From positions 62,001-126,000 of the forward strand of contig DATAUV010000001.1 in NCBI GenBank assembly GCA_036268075.1: 64,000 bases of DNA, in the 5' to 3' direction. The position numbers and the translations under genes were made by a program. The stretch comes from DATARH01 sp036268075. GTDB lineage: Bacteria; Pseudomonadota; Alphaproteobacteria; ATCC43930; CGMCC-115725. Positions 52,696 to 60,733 of this stretch are shown here, in pieces. The notes under the pieces were generated by a model. The model was not told where the DNA came from and did not search any database. It saw only the letters and a program-made list of their open reading frames with translations. The stretch's first letter is position 1, and each line of letters opens with the position of its first letter.

Positions 52696-53859
52696 TTGTT
52701 TCCAGCCCTCAACGATACCCAGCGCCAGTTCGTCGCCACGATCCGCGAGCTTGCGCAGAGCGAATTCCGCGAGCGGGCGCCGCGGTATCAAGATGGGACA
52801 TTTCCGTGGGAGAACATGAAAAAGCTGGCGGAGCTGGGGGTGCTCGGCATGGCGGTGCCGGAGGAATATGGCGGGCTCGGGCTGCCGGTGTTCGACACGG
52901 CGCTAGTGCTAGAGGAGATCGCCAAGGTCTGCTACGTCACCGCAATGGCGGTGCTCGGCGAGGTCGGGGCGCAGACGCGGATCATCTCGACCTATGCGCC
53001 GGACGCGATCAAACGGCGGGTGCTGCCGCAGGTGGTGAGCGGCGAGTGCCTGCTCGCGATCTGCATGACAGAGCCCGACGCCGGCACCGATGTCGCCAAC
53101 TACAAGACCAATGTCGACCGGGTCGGCAACAAGCTCAAACTCAACGGGGTCAAGACGCTGATCAGCCGGGCCGAGGAGGCCGGCTGGTTTGTCGTCTTCA
53201 CCCGCGTCGACAAAAAGCCGGGGCGCGAGGGGATCGGGTGCGTGCTGGTCGAGAAAGGCACGCCGGGGTTTTCCGTGACCGGCACCTATCACACGATGGG
53301 CGGCGAGAATTTGGCCGAGATCCGGTTCGAGGATGTCGAGCTGCCGCCGGAGAACCTGGTCCTCGAAGACGGGTTCCGGAAATTGCTCGGCGCGTTCAAC
53401 ACGCAGCGATGCTTGAACCCGTCGATCTCACTGGGGTTGGCCGAGGGGGCGTTCGAGGAGGCGGTCAAATACGCCAAGGAGCGCACCGTGTTCGGCCGCG
53501 CCGTCGCCGATTTCCAGGGGATGCGGTGGAAGCTCGCCGAGATGTACCGCGATATCGAGGCGAGCCGCAGCATTCTCTACCGCGCCTGCGCCACCGCCGA
53601 CCCCTTCCCCGACCCCCTGCTGGCGGCGGCGGCGAAGATCACGGTCAACGAGATGTCGCTGCGCGTGACCAGCGAGGCGATCCAGGTGCATGGCGGCTAC
53701 GGCTTCACGGATGAATACCCGGTGTCGCGGTTCTATCGCGGGGCGCGGTACGGGACGCTCGGCGGGGGGACGACCGAGACGCTGAAGGATTTGATCGGGC
53801 GGCGGGTGCTGGCCGGGGTCGACCCGGTTGACGGGATTTTGGGGCTGGGAGCGTTCTAA
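52696..53859 (+). CDS. Acyl-CoA dehydrogenase
   Basis: About 387 residues, usual length. A TTG start at 52696 is chosen because family homology (FPALNDTQRQFVATIRELA) begins there and gaggagag lies just upstream. Motifs: ICMTEPDAGTDVANYKTN (FAD/substrate), CLNPSISLGLAEGAFEEAVKYAKERTVFGRAVADFQGMRWKLAEMY and IQVHGGYGFTDEYPVSRFYRGARYGTLGGGTTE, in which the general-base Glu usually lies near GGTTE or in the helix before it. It oxidises acyl-CoA and passes electrons to ETF; chain specificity unknown. Confidence 0.92.
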   Translation: MFPALNDTQRQFVATIRELAQSEFRERAPRYQDGTFPWENMKKLAELGVLGMAVPEEYGGLGLPVFDTALVLEEIAKVCYVTAMAVLGEVGAQTRIISTYAPDAIKRRVLPQVVSGECLLAICMTEPDAGTDVANYKTNVDRVGNKLKLNGVKTLISRAEEAGWFVVFTRVDKKPGREGIGCVLVEKGTPGFSVTGTYHTMGGENLAEIRFEDVELPPENLVLEDGFRKLLGAFNTQRCLNPSISLGLAEGAFEEAVKYAKERTVFGRAVADFQGMRWKLAEMYRDIEASRSILYRACATADPFPDPLLAAAAKITVNEMSLRVTSEAIQVHGGYGFTDEYPVSRFYRGARYGTLGGGTTETLKDLIGRRVLAGVDPVDGILGLGAF

Positions 53860-53968
53860 TGCCGTTCAGCTTCGGCGTCGCCTTGTGGCAGGCCGGGGGG
53901 CGGTAGCACGAACCTTATCTGGACGATTTCGCGCCGGTGGTGGCGCGGCTTGCGGGGAGGTGAGCAGG

Positions 53969-54376
53969 ATGAAGATCACCGGCGGGTGCCATTGCGGACA
54001 CATTTCCTATGAGGCCGAGGTCGATCCGGCCACGGTTCGGGTGTGCCATTGCAGCGACTGCCAGAAGCTCACCGGCACCGCCTTCCGCGCCAATATCGCG
54101 AGCCTCCCCGGCACGTTCCGGCTCAAGGGCGGGACGCCGACGATCTACGTCAAGACCGCGGAGAGCGGGAACAAGCGCAACCACGCCTTCTGCCCGGAAT
54201 GCGGCACGCCGATCTATGCCGCCGCGGCCGAGCCCAATCCGCCGACTTATGGACTCCGGGTCGGCGGGATCGACCAGCGCGTCCAGTTCGCCCCGCCGGC
54301 ACGGCAGATCTGGTGCCGCTCGGCGCTGGGGTGGTCGATGGACATTACTGGGGTGGAGCGGGCGGACACTCAATGA
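53969..54376 (+). CDS. GFA-family zinc protein (glutathione-dependent formaldehyde-activating type)
   Basis: 135 residues. Zinc-binding cysteines are GGCHCGHISYEA, VCHCSDCQKLTG and FCPECGTPIYA, in the Mss4-like GFA fold. Most members have no proven formaldehyde activity, so the chemical role is open. The ATG at 53969 follows gagcagg. A 177-bp mobile-like repeat starts 4 bases after the stop. Confidence 0.88.
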   Translation: MKITGGCHCGHISYEAEVDPATVRVCHCSDCQKLTGTAFRANIASLPGTFRLKGGTPTIYVKTAESGNKRNHAFCPECGTPIYAAAAEPNPPTYGLRVGGIDQRVQFAPPARQIWCRSALGWSMDITGVERADTQ

Positions 54377-54380
54377 GCCC

Positions 54381-54557
54381 GTAGGATGGGTAGAGCACAG
54401 CGAAACCCATCAAAAACCAACGCCTTAGTGCAGAGGTCGCGGAGTAGGCACGAAGGACGCGAAGGGCTTGGTGCCTCCGCGGACTCCGCGTAATCCTCGG
54501 CGCACTCTGCGTCGAAGCGTCTTTTTGATGGGTTTCGCTTCGCTCTACCCATCCTAC
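54381..54557. mobile_element. 177-bp MITE-like element with ~35-bp terminal inverted repeats
   Basis: The left end gtaggatgggtagagcacag and the right end ttttgatgggtttcgcttcg...cctac are inverted copies with about two mismatches over 35 bp. The inner part has further inverted blocks (cgcggagta / tccgcgtaa, gaaggacgcgaag). It fits between the GFA gene (4 bases) and the Na/Pi cotransporter gene end (3 bases). No coding capacity. The ends match the family D repeats at 23411 and 51956. Confidence 0.75.
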
Positions 54558-54560
54558 AGG

Positions 54561-56225
54561 CTACTCCACCTCCGCATCTCTCCTTAAGCGGCTCGGCAAC
54601 AGTTCACCCAGCTTGTCGAGGACCGGGTAGGCGGCGGCGGCGACGTGGGCGTTGATGCGCTTCATGTCGCGCAGCACGTCGAGGTGAAGCGCGCTGGTTT
54701 CGACGCTTTCGACGCGGCCGGCGCGGATGCGGGAGAAATGCGCGTCGGTGGCGCGGGCTTCGAGGTCGCGGAACACCTCCTTTTCGCCGAGCAGGCGGCG
54801 GGCGGCGCGGGTGTCGCCGGTCATGAAGACGGCGGCCGAGGCGTTGACGTTGGCGGCGAGGCGTTCGAGCATCGTGCGAATCTCGGCCTGGCCCTCGACC
54901 GAGAAAGCGAGGCCGCGCTTCAGGCGCTTCGCGGCGATCGCGACGATGCCCTTTTCGACGATGTCGCCGGCATGCTCGACATTGGTGATGAAGGCGAGGA
55001 TCTCGCCGAGGCGGCGGTTGTCGTCGTCGTCGAGCGAATCCGGGTCGAGCCCGGTCAGGTAGACCTTGATCGCGCGGTTGAGCTTGTCGAGCACATCGTC
55101 GAGCCCCTTGGTCGCGCTGACCTTGTTGCGGTCGCCGCCATCGAGCGCGTCGAGCGCGCTGCGCACCATCGCCTCAAGGACGTCGGCCATGCGCAGCGCC
55201 TCGCGCGCGGCGCCGGCGAGCGCGATGGCCGGGGTCTCGCGCGCGGCCTCGTCGAGATAGACCGGCGCCGACGGGTCGTTGGGCGCCGCCCGCGCCGGCA
55301 GCAGCCACACGAGAAACCGCGCGAACGGCCCCAGCACCGGCAGGAACAGCGCCGCCATCACGAGGTTGAACAGGGTGTGGAAATCGGCCACCGCGCGCGC
55401 CGCGACGGGGTCCACGGTGACCATGAACGGCCCGATCCAGCGGAGGAGCGCGAGACCGAGCGCGACGCCGACGAGGCGGTTGATCAGATTCCCGGCCGGC
55501 ACCCGCCGGGACACCGGGTCGGCGCTGCCGCTACCCTCGATCAGAGGATTGAGCGCCGAGCCCAAATTGGCGCCGAGAACAAGCGCGAAGGCGGCGTCGG
55601 GCGGCACCACGCCCTTTGCCGCGAGTGAGACCGTCAACAGCACGGTCGCGACGCTCGAATGCGCGGCCCAGGTCAGCGCGGCGGCGAGGATCACGTCGAT
55701 CACCGGCTGCGTCGCGAGCGCGCCCATCAGCATCCTGAGGCTCGGCACGTCCTCGTAGGGCGTCATCAGGCCGAGAAGCTGCTGGAGCGCGATCAGCATC
55801 AGCCCGAGCCCGATCGCGACGCGGCCGAGATCGCGCGCCCGCGACGCCCGCTCGCGGCGAAAGAGGATGACGCCGACCAGCACGAAGAGCGGCGCGACAC
55901 GGCCGATGTCGAACGACAGCACCTGCACGATGAGCGTCGTGCCGACATTGGCGCCGAGCATTACCGCCAGCGCCGGCATCAGGTCGACGAGCCCGCCGGC
56001 GGCGAACCCCGCCGCCATCAGCCCGACGGCGGTGCTGCTTTGCAGGATCGCGGTCACGCCGAGCCCGGCCAGCACGGCGCGGAACCGGTCGCCGAGCGTG
56101 CGCCCGAGAAAGCGCCGCAGATGCGGCCCGAACGCGCGCTGGATGCCGCTCTGCACCATGTGCACGCCCCACAGCAGCAAGGCGATCGAACCGGCCAGAT
56201 CGATCAGCGTGAGGGTGACGTCCAT
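54561..56225 (-). CDS. Na+/phosphate cotransporter family protein with C-terminal PhoU-like domain
   Basis: 554 residues. Two inverted membrane repeats: FLGRTLGDRFRAVLAGLGVTAILQSSTAVGLMAAGFAAGG, VMLGANVGTTLIVQVLSFD, and LVLGANLGSALNPLIEGSGSAD, where the QSSTA and GANxG motifs form the substrate and Na+ sites. Residues about 340-554 are helical and PhoU-like (AREALRMADVLEAMVRSALDAL). Transports phosphate or a similar anion and is normally regulated by the PhoU part. Confidence 0.92.
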   Translation of the reverse strand: MDVTLTLIDLAGSIALLLWGVHMVQSGIQRAFGPHLRRFLGRTLGDRFRAVLAGLGVTAILQSSTAVGLMAAGFAAGGLVDLMPALAVMLGANVGTTLIVQVLSFDIGRVAPLFVLVGVILFRRERASRARDLGRVAIGLGLMLIALQQLLGLMTPYEDVPSLRMLMGALATQPVIDVILAAALTWAAHSSVATVLLTVSLAAKGVVPPDAAFALVLGANLGSALNPLIEGSGSADPVSRRVPAGNLINRLVGVALGLALLRWIGPFMVTVDPVAARAVADFHTLFNLVMAALFLPVLGPFARFLVWLLPARAAPNDPSAPVYLDEAARETPAIALAGAAREALRMADVLEAMVRSALDALDGGDRNKVSATKGLDDVLDKLNRAIKVYLTGLDPDSLDDDDNRRLGEILAFITNVEHAGDIVEKGIVAIAAKRLKRGLAFSVEGQAEIRTMLERLAANVNASAAVFMTGDTRAARRLLGEKEVFRDLEARATDAHFSRIRAGRVESVETSALHLDVLRDMKRINAHVAAAAYPVLDKLGELLPSRLRRDAEVE

Positions 56226-56381
56226 TTGCCCCTCCCGATGACACGCGCACTATTGCCGCGAAGGGGTCAAAGATCGCCCGTTATCGCGGGTATTCAAGGG
56301 CTAATTTGGGTTCTCATGCACGAGACCTCGGCAAACTTCACTCCGTCGTACCGGACAGAGACGGTTCTGTGCCGGTGGAAA

Positions 56382-56672
56382 TTATGCCGAGACGGTTTGC
56401 TTGTTGATCCATTCCCATGCCTTATCGGACAACCATCCGTCGTGATGGCGCAGGTCTACCTCGACCACTAAGAAGCCATTGTCACGCATATCCCTGGGCA
56501 ACGCGTTCGAAATCTCCGATGCAGAGTGATGAGATTTGATGAGGTAGCAATTTTGCAGATGGTGCCACCAGGCTCGAACTAGTTCGCTCTCTTTCATAAA
56601 TCTATTCAGAACGGCGAAATCGGCCGTGTCTCTGTCGAAGACCAAAGCGTATATCTTATGCTCATTGCTCAT
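56382..56672 (-). CDS. SinR-family/Cas2-like-fold small protein
   Basis: 96 residues. HKIYALVFDRDTADFAVLNR, then ELVRAWWHHLQNCYLIKSHH, SASEISNALP and GFLVVEVDLRHHDGWLSDKAWEWI match small proteins annotated SinR family, which have an AWWHHL...WIIK...SA pattern and a predicted ferredoxin-like fold resembling Cas2. The N-terminal strand has Asp residues where Cas2 has its catalytic one. No CRISPR array or cas gene is nearby. It overlaps the membrane-protein gene upstream by 11 bases; base composition is less GC-rich than neighbours. Confidence 0.6.
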   Translation of the reverse strand: MSNEHKIYALVFDRDTADFAVLNRFMKESELVRAWWHHLQNCYLIKSHHSASEISNALPRDMRDNGFLVVEVDLRHHDGWLSDKAWEWINKQTVSA

Positions 56673-57048
56673 CAGGGCGGTGCTCGATAGCGGGTGGAGC
56701 TTTTACTAGCGGCGGCTTGGACAGCAGTGCCTCGACCATGCTCACTTCATATGAGTCGTCACCGAGCCTTTCCAATATGGCTTGTCTTAGCTGGTGATCC
56801 TCCGACCTAAGATAGTTCGGACTTTTCCACAGAAAGCGCTGGAGAGTCACGATGGCATTGAGGACCGGGAGGACCCCAATACCAAATAACGCCCAGCGCA
56901 GGAGCGGATCGGAGACGACGGCGCAGGCACTGAAGCAGACAACCGACACTGCGCACAACCAAAGCGCGGGGTTAGCGGCGCTGTTGACCGATACCTTCCC
57001 GAAGAGCGTGCTGCTCCTCCCTCCAAGCTGATCAAGGAAATTATCCAT
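56662..57048 (-). CDS. Small two-helix membrane protein, partner of the SinR/Cas2-like gene
   Basis: 128 residues. Two adjacent membrane helices (ALWLCAVSVVCFSACAVVSD and LLRWALFGIGVLPVLNAIVT), then a cytoplasmic helical tail (SEDHQLRQAILERLGDDSYE, ending KAPPAIEHRPDEQ). No family recognised; the two-helix plus tail layout is seen in some anti-phage effectors, such as SLATT-type proteins, but no motif proves it. It is the first gene of a two-gene unit with lower GC than its surroundings, which suggests transfer. Confidence 0.6.
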   Translation of the reverse strand: MDNFLDQLGGRSSTLFGKVSVNSAANPALWLCAVSVVCFSACAVVSDPLLRWALFGIGVLPVLNAIVTLQRFLWKSPNYLRSEDHQLRQAILERLGDDSYEVSMVEALLSKPPLVKAPPAIEHRPDEQ

Positions 57049-57094
57049 GCTTGGAACAATATAGCGGTATAGCTTCGTAGCTCGCCCTCAAATT

Positions 57095-58012
57095 CTACTC
57101 CAGCGGCAACCCGGCGTGGGTGTTGCGGGAGTCGAGGGAGGTGAAGCCGCTTTGGAGGGACGGCATTCCTACCTCGGCGATGGTTTGCGTGGTCCAGCCG
57201 CCGTTGCGGTGGACCATGCGGACGGGGCGCATGTGGCTGTAGAGCGAGAGCTCACCGCCGCGCTGGTGGAACACCTGGCCGTTGACGTAGCCGGCCTGCT
57301 CGGAGGCGAGGAAGGCGCAGAGCGGCGCGATCGCGTCGGCCGGGCTGCGGCGCAGCCGCTCCTCGCGCGCGGCGGCGGCGGCGGGGTCTTTCGGCGTCGG
57401 CACCGAACGGGTCATGCGGGTATCGGCCGAGGGGGCGATCACGTTGGCGGTGATCCCCTTCGACTGATTTTCCATCGCGATGATGCGGGCGAGCGCGACG
57501 ATGCCGAGCTTGGCCGACCCGTAATTGGTCTGGCCGACATTGCCGAGGAGGCCCGAGGTCGACGAGACCAGGATCAGGCGGCCGTAATTCTGCTCGCGGA
57601 ACAGGTTGATCGCGGCGCGGTTGACGTTGAAATGCCCGGTCAGGTGGACGTCGATGACGGCCTGCCAATCCTCCGGGAACATGTTGTGGAACATCTTGTC
57701 GCGAAGGATGCCGGCGGCGTTGAAGACGATGTCGAGCCGGCCGAACGTGTCGCGCGCCTGCTGGACCATCTTGAGGCAGTCGTCGAAATTGGAGACCGAG
57801 CCGAAATTGGCCGCCGCCTCGTAGCCCATGCCCTTGATCTCGTCCGCCATCGCCTGGGCCGGGGCCTGGCCGCCGCCCTCGCCGCCGCCGCCGACACCGG
57901 GATCGACGATCACGATCTTGGCGCCCTCGCGCGCCATCTCCTTGGCGACTTCGGCGCCGACACCGCGCGCCGCACCGGTGCAGATCGCGACGCGACCATC
58001 GAGCATGCCCAT
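57095..58012 (-). CDS. Short-chain dehydrogenase/reductase (SDR)
   Basis: 305 residues, longer than the 250-residue core. Rossmann motif CTGAARGVGAEVAKEMA (TGxxxGxG), NAAG in VFNAAGILR, catalytic Ser-Tyr-Lys in LVSSTSGLLGNVGQTNYGSAKLG, and a C-terminal extension (VHRNGGWTTQTIAEVGMPSLQSG). It resembles acyl or steroid dehydrogenases of the MFE type. Substrate unknown. It is divergent from the sensor kinase gene. Confidence 0.9.
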   Translation of the reverse strand: MGMLDGRVAICTGAARGVGAEVAKEMAREGAKIVIVDPGVGGGGEGGGQAPAQAMADEIKGMGYEAAANFGSVSNFDDCLKMVQQARDTFGRLDIVFNAAGILRDKMFHNMFPEDWQAVIDVHLTGHFNVNRAAINLFREQNYGRLILVSSTSGLLGNVGQTNYGSAKLGIVALARIIAMENQSKGITANVIAPSADTRMTRSVPTPKDPAAAAAREERLRRSPADAIAPLCAFLASEQAGYVNGQVFHQRGGELSLYSHMRPVRMVHRNGGWTTQTIAEVGMPSLQSGFTSLDSRNTHAGLPLE

Positions 58013-58152
58013 CGAACGCTCTCCTCACAAAGATTCCTCGGTGCGCAGTTGACCCGCCGGCCCCGGGCTTTGTCAATTCCGCGTGGCGGGACCGGCCTGT
58101 AGGGGGTTCTTAACGAAGTTGAGCCAAGGTCCGGCCGGGACAATGACGGCGG

Positions 58153-60342
58153 ATGATGGATCCCGCTCGGAAACGCCATACCGGGTTCGCGTCGAGACGA
58201 GGCCTTACCGTCGCCGGGATCGCGCTCGCGGCGATCACGATCGCCATCGCCTCGCTGACCATCTGGAACCTGCGCCGCGACGCGCTGGCCCGCGCGATGG
58301 AAGAGGTGAAGAACCTCGGCGTGCTGATGGCCGACCAGAACGCCCGCCTGATCCAGGCAACCGACCTGGTATTGCAGGACACAAGGGCGATGGTCCTTGC
58401 CGCCGGGGTCGAGACGCCCGACCAGTTCAGGGCGATGATGGCGGCAAAGCCGGTCCACGACCGCCTCGTCGACGAATTGCGCAAGCTGCCGCAAGCCGAC
58501 GCGATCTCGCTGATCGACGATGCCGGGCAAGTGATCAATTACAGCCGCGGCTGGCCGGTGCCGCCGATCAACACATGGGGCAGGGATTTTTTCCAGTCGC
58601 TGCGCCAACACGACCAGCCCGACACGTTTGTCGGGCTGCCGTTCCGCAACTCGACCAACGGCACCTGGGATTTGCCGATCGAAATCAGGATCGACAACGA
58701 CGCCGGGGTACTGCTGGGCATTGTCAACGTGATGGTCGAGACCCGGTATTTCGAGGATTTGTACCAGAACCTCGTGACGAGCGAGGGGGAGTCGATCTCG
58801 CTGTTCCGGACCGACGGCACGATGCTGGCGCGGTATCCGCATCTCGAAAAGATGATGGGGCAAAAGCTGCCGCCGGCGTCGCCGTGGTACCGGATCCGCC
58901 AGGCCGGACCGGGCGCGTATTTGAACCACGATTCGATCGACGGCGTGGCGCGGCTGGTTTCGGCGCACCCGCTCGACAATCTGCCGCTCGTCGTGTTCGT
59001 GACGATGCAGGAATCGGTCGAGCTGGCGGATTGGCGCCGGCAATCGGCGCTGATCGGGGCCGGGGCGGCCTGTTCGGTGCTGGGGCTGATCGCGTTTCTG
59101 TGGGCGCTGCGCACGCAGTTTCGCCGGCTCGAACGGTCGGAGGCGGTGCTCGCCAGCCAGAACGCCGAGCTGGGACTGGCCGCCAGCGCGCTGCGCGTCA
59201 GCGAGGCGCGGTTTCGCGGGTTTGCGCTGACTTCATCGGACTGGTTCTGGGAGACCGACCGCGAGCATCGCATCACCTATATGTCTGAAGGTGTGAGCAC
59301 AACCGGCTTTGGCGTCAGACCGGCGGGGCTCCTCGGCCGGACCCGGATGGAGATCGCGGCCAATGCCGGCAGCGAGCCCGAGCTGTGGCGGCGGCACTTC
59401 GCCATGCTCGAACGCCATGAGCCGTTCCGCGATTTCGCCTATAGCCGGCAGAACCCCGGCGGCCAGGGCACCGCGTCGATCAGCGGCGACCCGCTATTCG
59501 ACGATGACGGGCAGTTTGTCGGCTATCGCGGGACCGGGCGCGACATCACCCCGCAAATCCTCATCGAGCGCAGCCTGCGCCAAGCCAAGGAAGCGGCGGA
59601 AGGGGCAAACCTGGCGAAATCGCAATTCCTCGCAAATATCAGCCACGAGCTGCGCACCCCGCTCAACGCGATCATCGGGTTTTCCGAGATGGTGCAGCAG
59701 GAATTCGCCGGTCCGATCGCGCCAAAGCAGCACGAATATATGGGGCTGGTGCTGCAAAGCGGGCAGCACCTGCTGTCGGTGATCAACGACATCCTGGACC
59801 TCGCGCGCGCCGATTCCGGCAAGTTTGAGCTGTGCGACGAGCCGGGGATCGCTTTGCGGCAGGTCGCCGAGGCGTGCATCGCGCTGATGCGGCACCGATC
59901 CGAAGCCGGCGGCGTGTTCCTGTCGACGTCCGTCGCCGCGGACCTGCCGCGGCTGACCGCGGATTCGACGCGGTTGAAGCAGATCCTGTTGAACCTGTTG
60001 TCCAACGCGATCCGGTTTACCCGGCCCGGCGGGTCGGTCGTCGTCGAGGCGGCGCTGACCGGCGACGGCGGGATCGCGTTCGAGGTCTGCGACACCGGGG
60101 TCGGGATGACCGCCGAGGAGGTCGCGATCGCGCTCGAGCCGTTCGGCCAGGTGGACGCCCGGCTGTCGCGCGAGCATGAGGGCACCGGACTCGGCCTCCC
60201 CCTCGCCCGCCGCCTCGCCGAATTGCATGGCGGCTCCTTGCGGGTCGAGAGCGAGAAGGATGTCGGGACCCGAGTGATCGTCGCCCTCCCCGCCGCGCGC
60301 GTCGAGGCCGCCGGATACGCGGCCGCCCGCGCGGCGGAATAG
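58153..60342 (+). CDS. Membrane sensor histidine kinase with Cache, PAS, HisKA and HATPase domains
   Basis: 729 residues. Membrane helix (VAGIALAAITIAIASLTIWN), periplasmic double-Cache-like domain (about residues 40-290), second helix (ALIGAGAACSVLGLIAFLWA), PAS, then HisKA with the phosphorylated His in FLANISHELRTPLNAIIGFS. HATPase boxes: LLSNAIRFTRPGG (N), VCDTGVGMTAEE (G1), GTGLGLPLARRLAELHGG (G2). No receiver domain or neighbouring response regulator, so its partner lies elsewhere. The outside domain probably senses a small ligand. Confidence 0.92.
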   Translation: MMDPARKRHTGFASRRGLTVAGIALAAITIAIASLTIWNLRRDALARAMEEVKNLGVLMADQNARLIQATDLVLQDTRAMVLAAGVETPDQFRAMMAAKPVHDRLVDELRKLPQADAISLIDDAGQVINYSRGWPVPPINTWGRDFFQSLRQHDQPDTFVGLPFRNSTNGTWDLPIEIRIDNDAGVLLGIVNVMVETRYFEDLYQNLVTSEGESISLFRTDGTMLARYPHLEKMMGQKLPPASPWYRIRQAGPGAYLNHDSIDGVARLVSAHPLDNLPLVVFVTMQESVELADWRRQSALIGAGAACSVLGLIAFLWALRTQFRRLERSEAVLASQNAELGLAASALRVSEARFRGFALTSSDWFWETDREHRITYMSEGVSTTGFGVRPAGLLGRTRMEIAANAGSEPELWRRHFAMLERHEPFRDFAYSRQNPGGQGTASISGDPLFDDDGQFVGYRGTGRDITPQILIERSLRQAKEAAEGANLAKSQFLANISHELRTPLNAIIGFSEMVQQEFAGPIAPKQHEYMGLVLQSGQHLLSVINDILDLARADSGKFELCDEPGIALRQVAEACIALMRHRSEAGGVFLSTSVAADLPRLTADSTRLKQILLNLLSNAIRFTRPGGSVVVEAALTGDGGIAFEVCDTGVGMTAEEVAIALEPFGQVDARLSREHEGTGLGLPLARRLAELHGGSLRVESEKDVGTRVIVALPAARVEAAGYAAARAAE

Positions 60343-60399
60343 GCGAAACCGCCGAAGCTGAATCATTATCCGATTGGGCTGATCCGCCACCTTTTCAGC

Positions 60400-60486
60400 G
60401 TCATTCCCGCGCAGGCGGGAACCCAGGGGCCAACGCTTCGTCGCTCGCACCTGGCCCCCCGCCCACGCGGGGGCGGCGAATAAAGG
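60400..60486. repeat. Dispersed repeat, family C (copy 2)
   Basis: cattcccgcgcaggcgggaa (hairpin cccgc/gcggg), then cgcttcgtcgctcgcacctg and ccccccgcccacgcgggggc. It shares blocks with 46513-46613. It sits at the broken 3' end of a DJ-1/PfpI remnant, whose frame reads on into it as WVPACAGMT, the typical translation of such repeats. Confidence 0.75.
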
Positions 60487-60489
60487 GAT

Positions 60490-60635
60490 GATCGAGCCTT
60501 TCCGGGCAACCCGGAGTCAAAGGGCGGGGCCGGCGCGTACTCGATCTGAAGCTGGATCGCCAGGGCCGTCTGGGGCCCGCTCATCTCGGCCACGACCGTC
60601 AGCGCGAAATCGATGACCGGTGTCTGGTCGCTCAT
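60490..60635 (-). pseudogene. C-terminal fragment of a DJ-1/PfpI (isonitrile hydratase-like) gene
   Basis: The frame reads VIDFALTVVAEMSGPQTALA, IQLQIEYAPAPPFDSGLPGK. DJ-1/isonitrile hydratase proteins have GIDFALxxxAEL...IQLxxEYxPxPPFDxGxP near the C-terminus, so about 150 upstream residues are missing. The repeat at 60400-60486 interrupts or follows the fragment. A remnant of gene loss between the kinase and Hsp70 genes. Confidence 0.6.
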
Positions 60636-60733
60636 CGGCGCACCCTGCGTATCGATTGACCGGATCAGCATAGCGGGCGGGCGGGGCACGCGGGAGGAAT
60701 CCGTCATGGCCGAACCGCTGCGGGGACAGCGGT

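Noticed and set aside
56382..56672. A CRISPR-Cas system from the Cas2-like protein
   Set aside because: No array of repeats and no other cas-like gene in the window; the closest family is the stand-alone SinR type.
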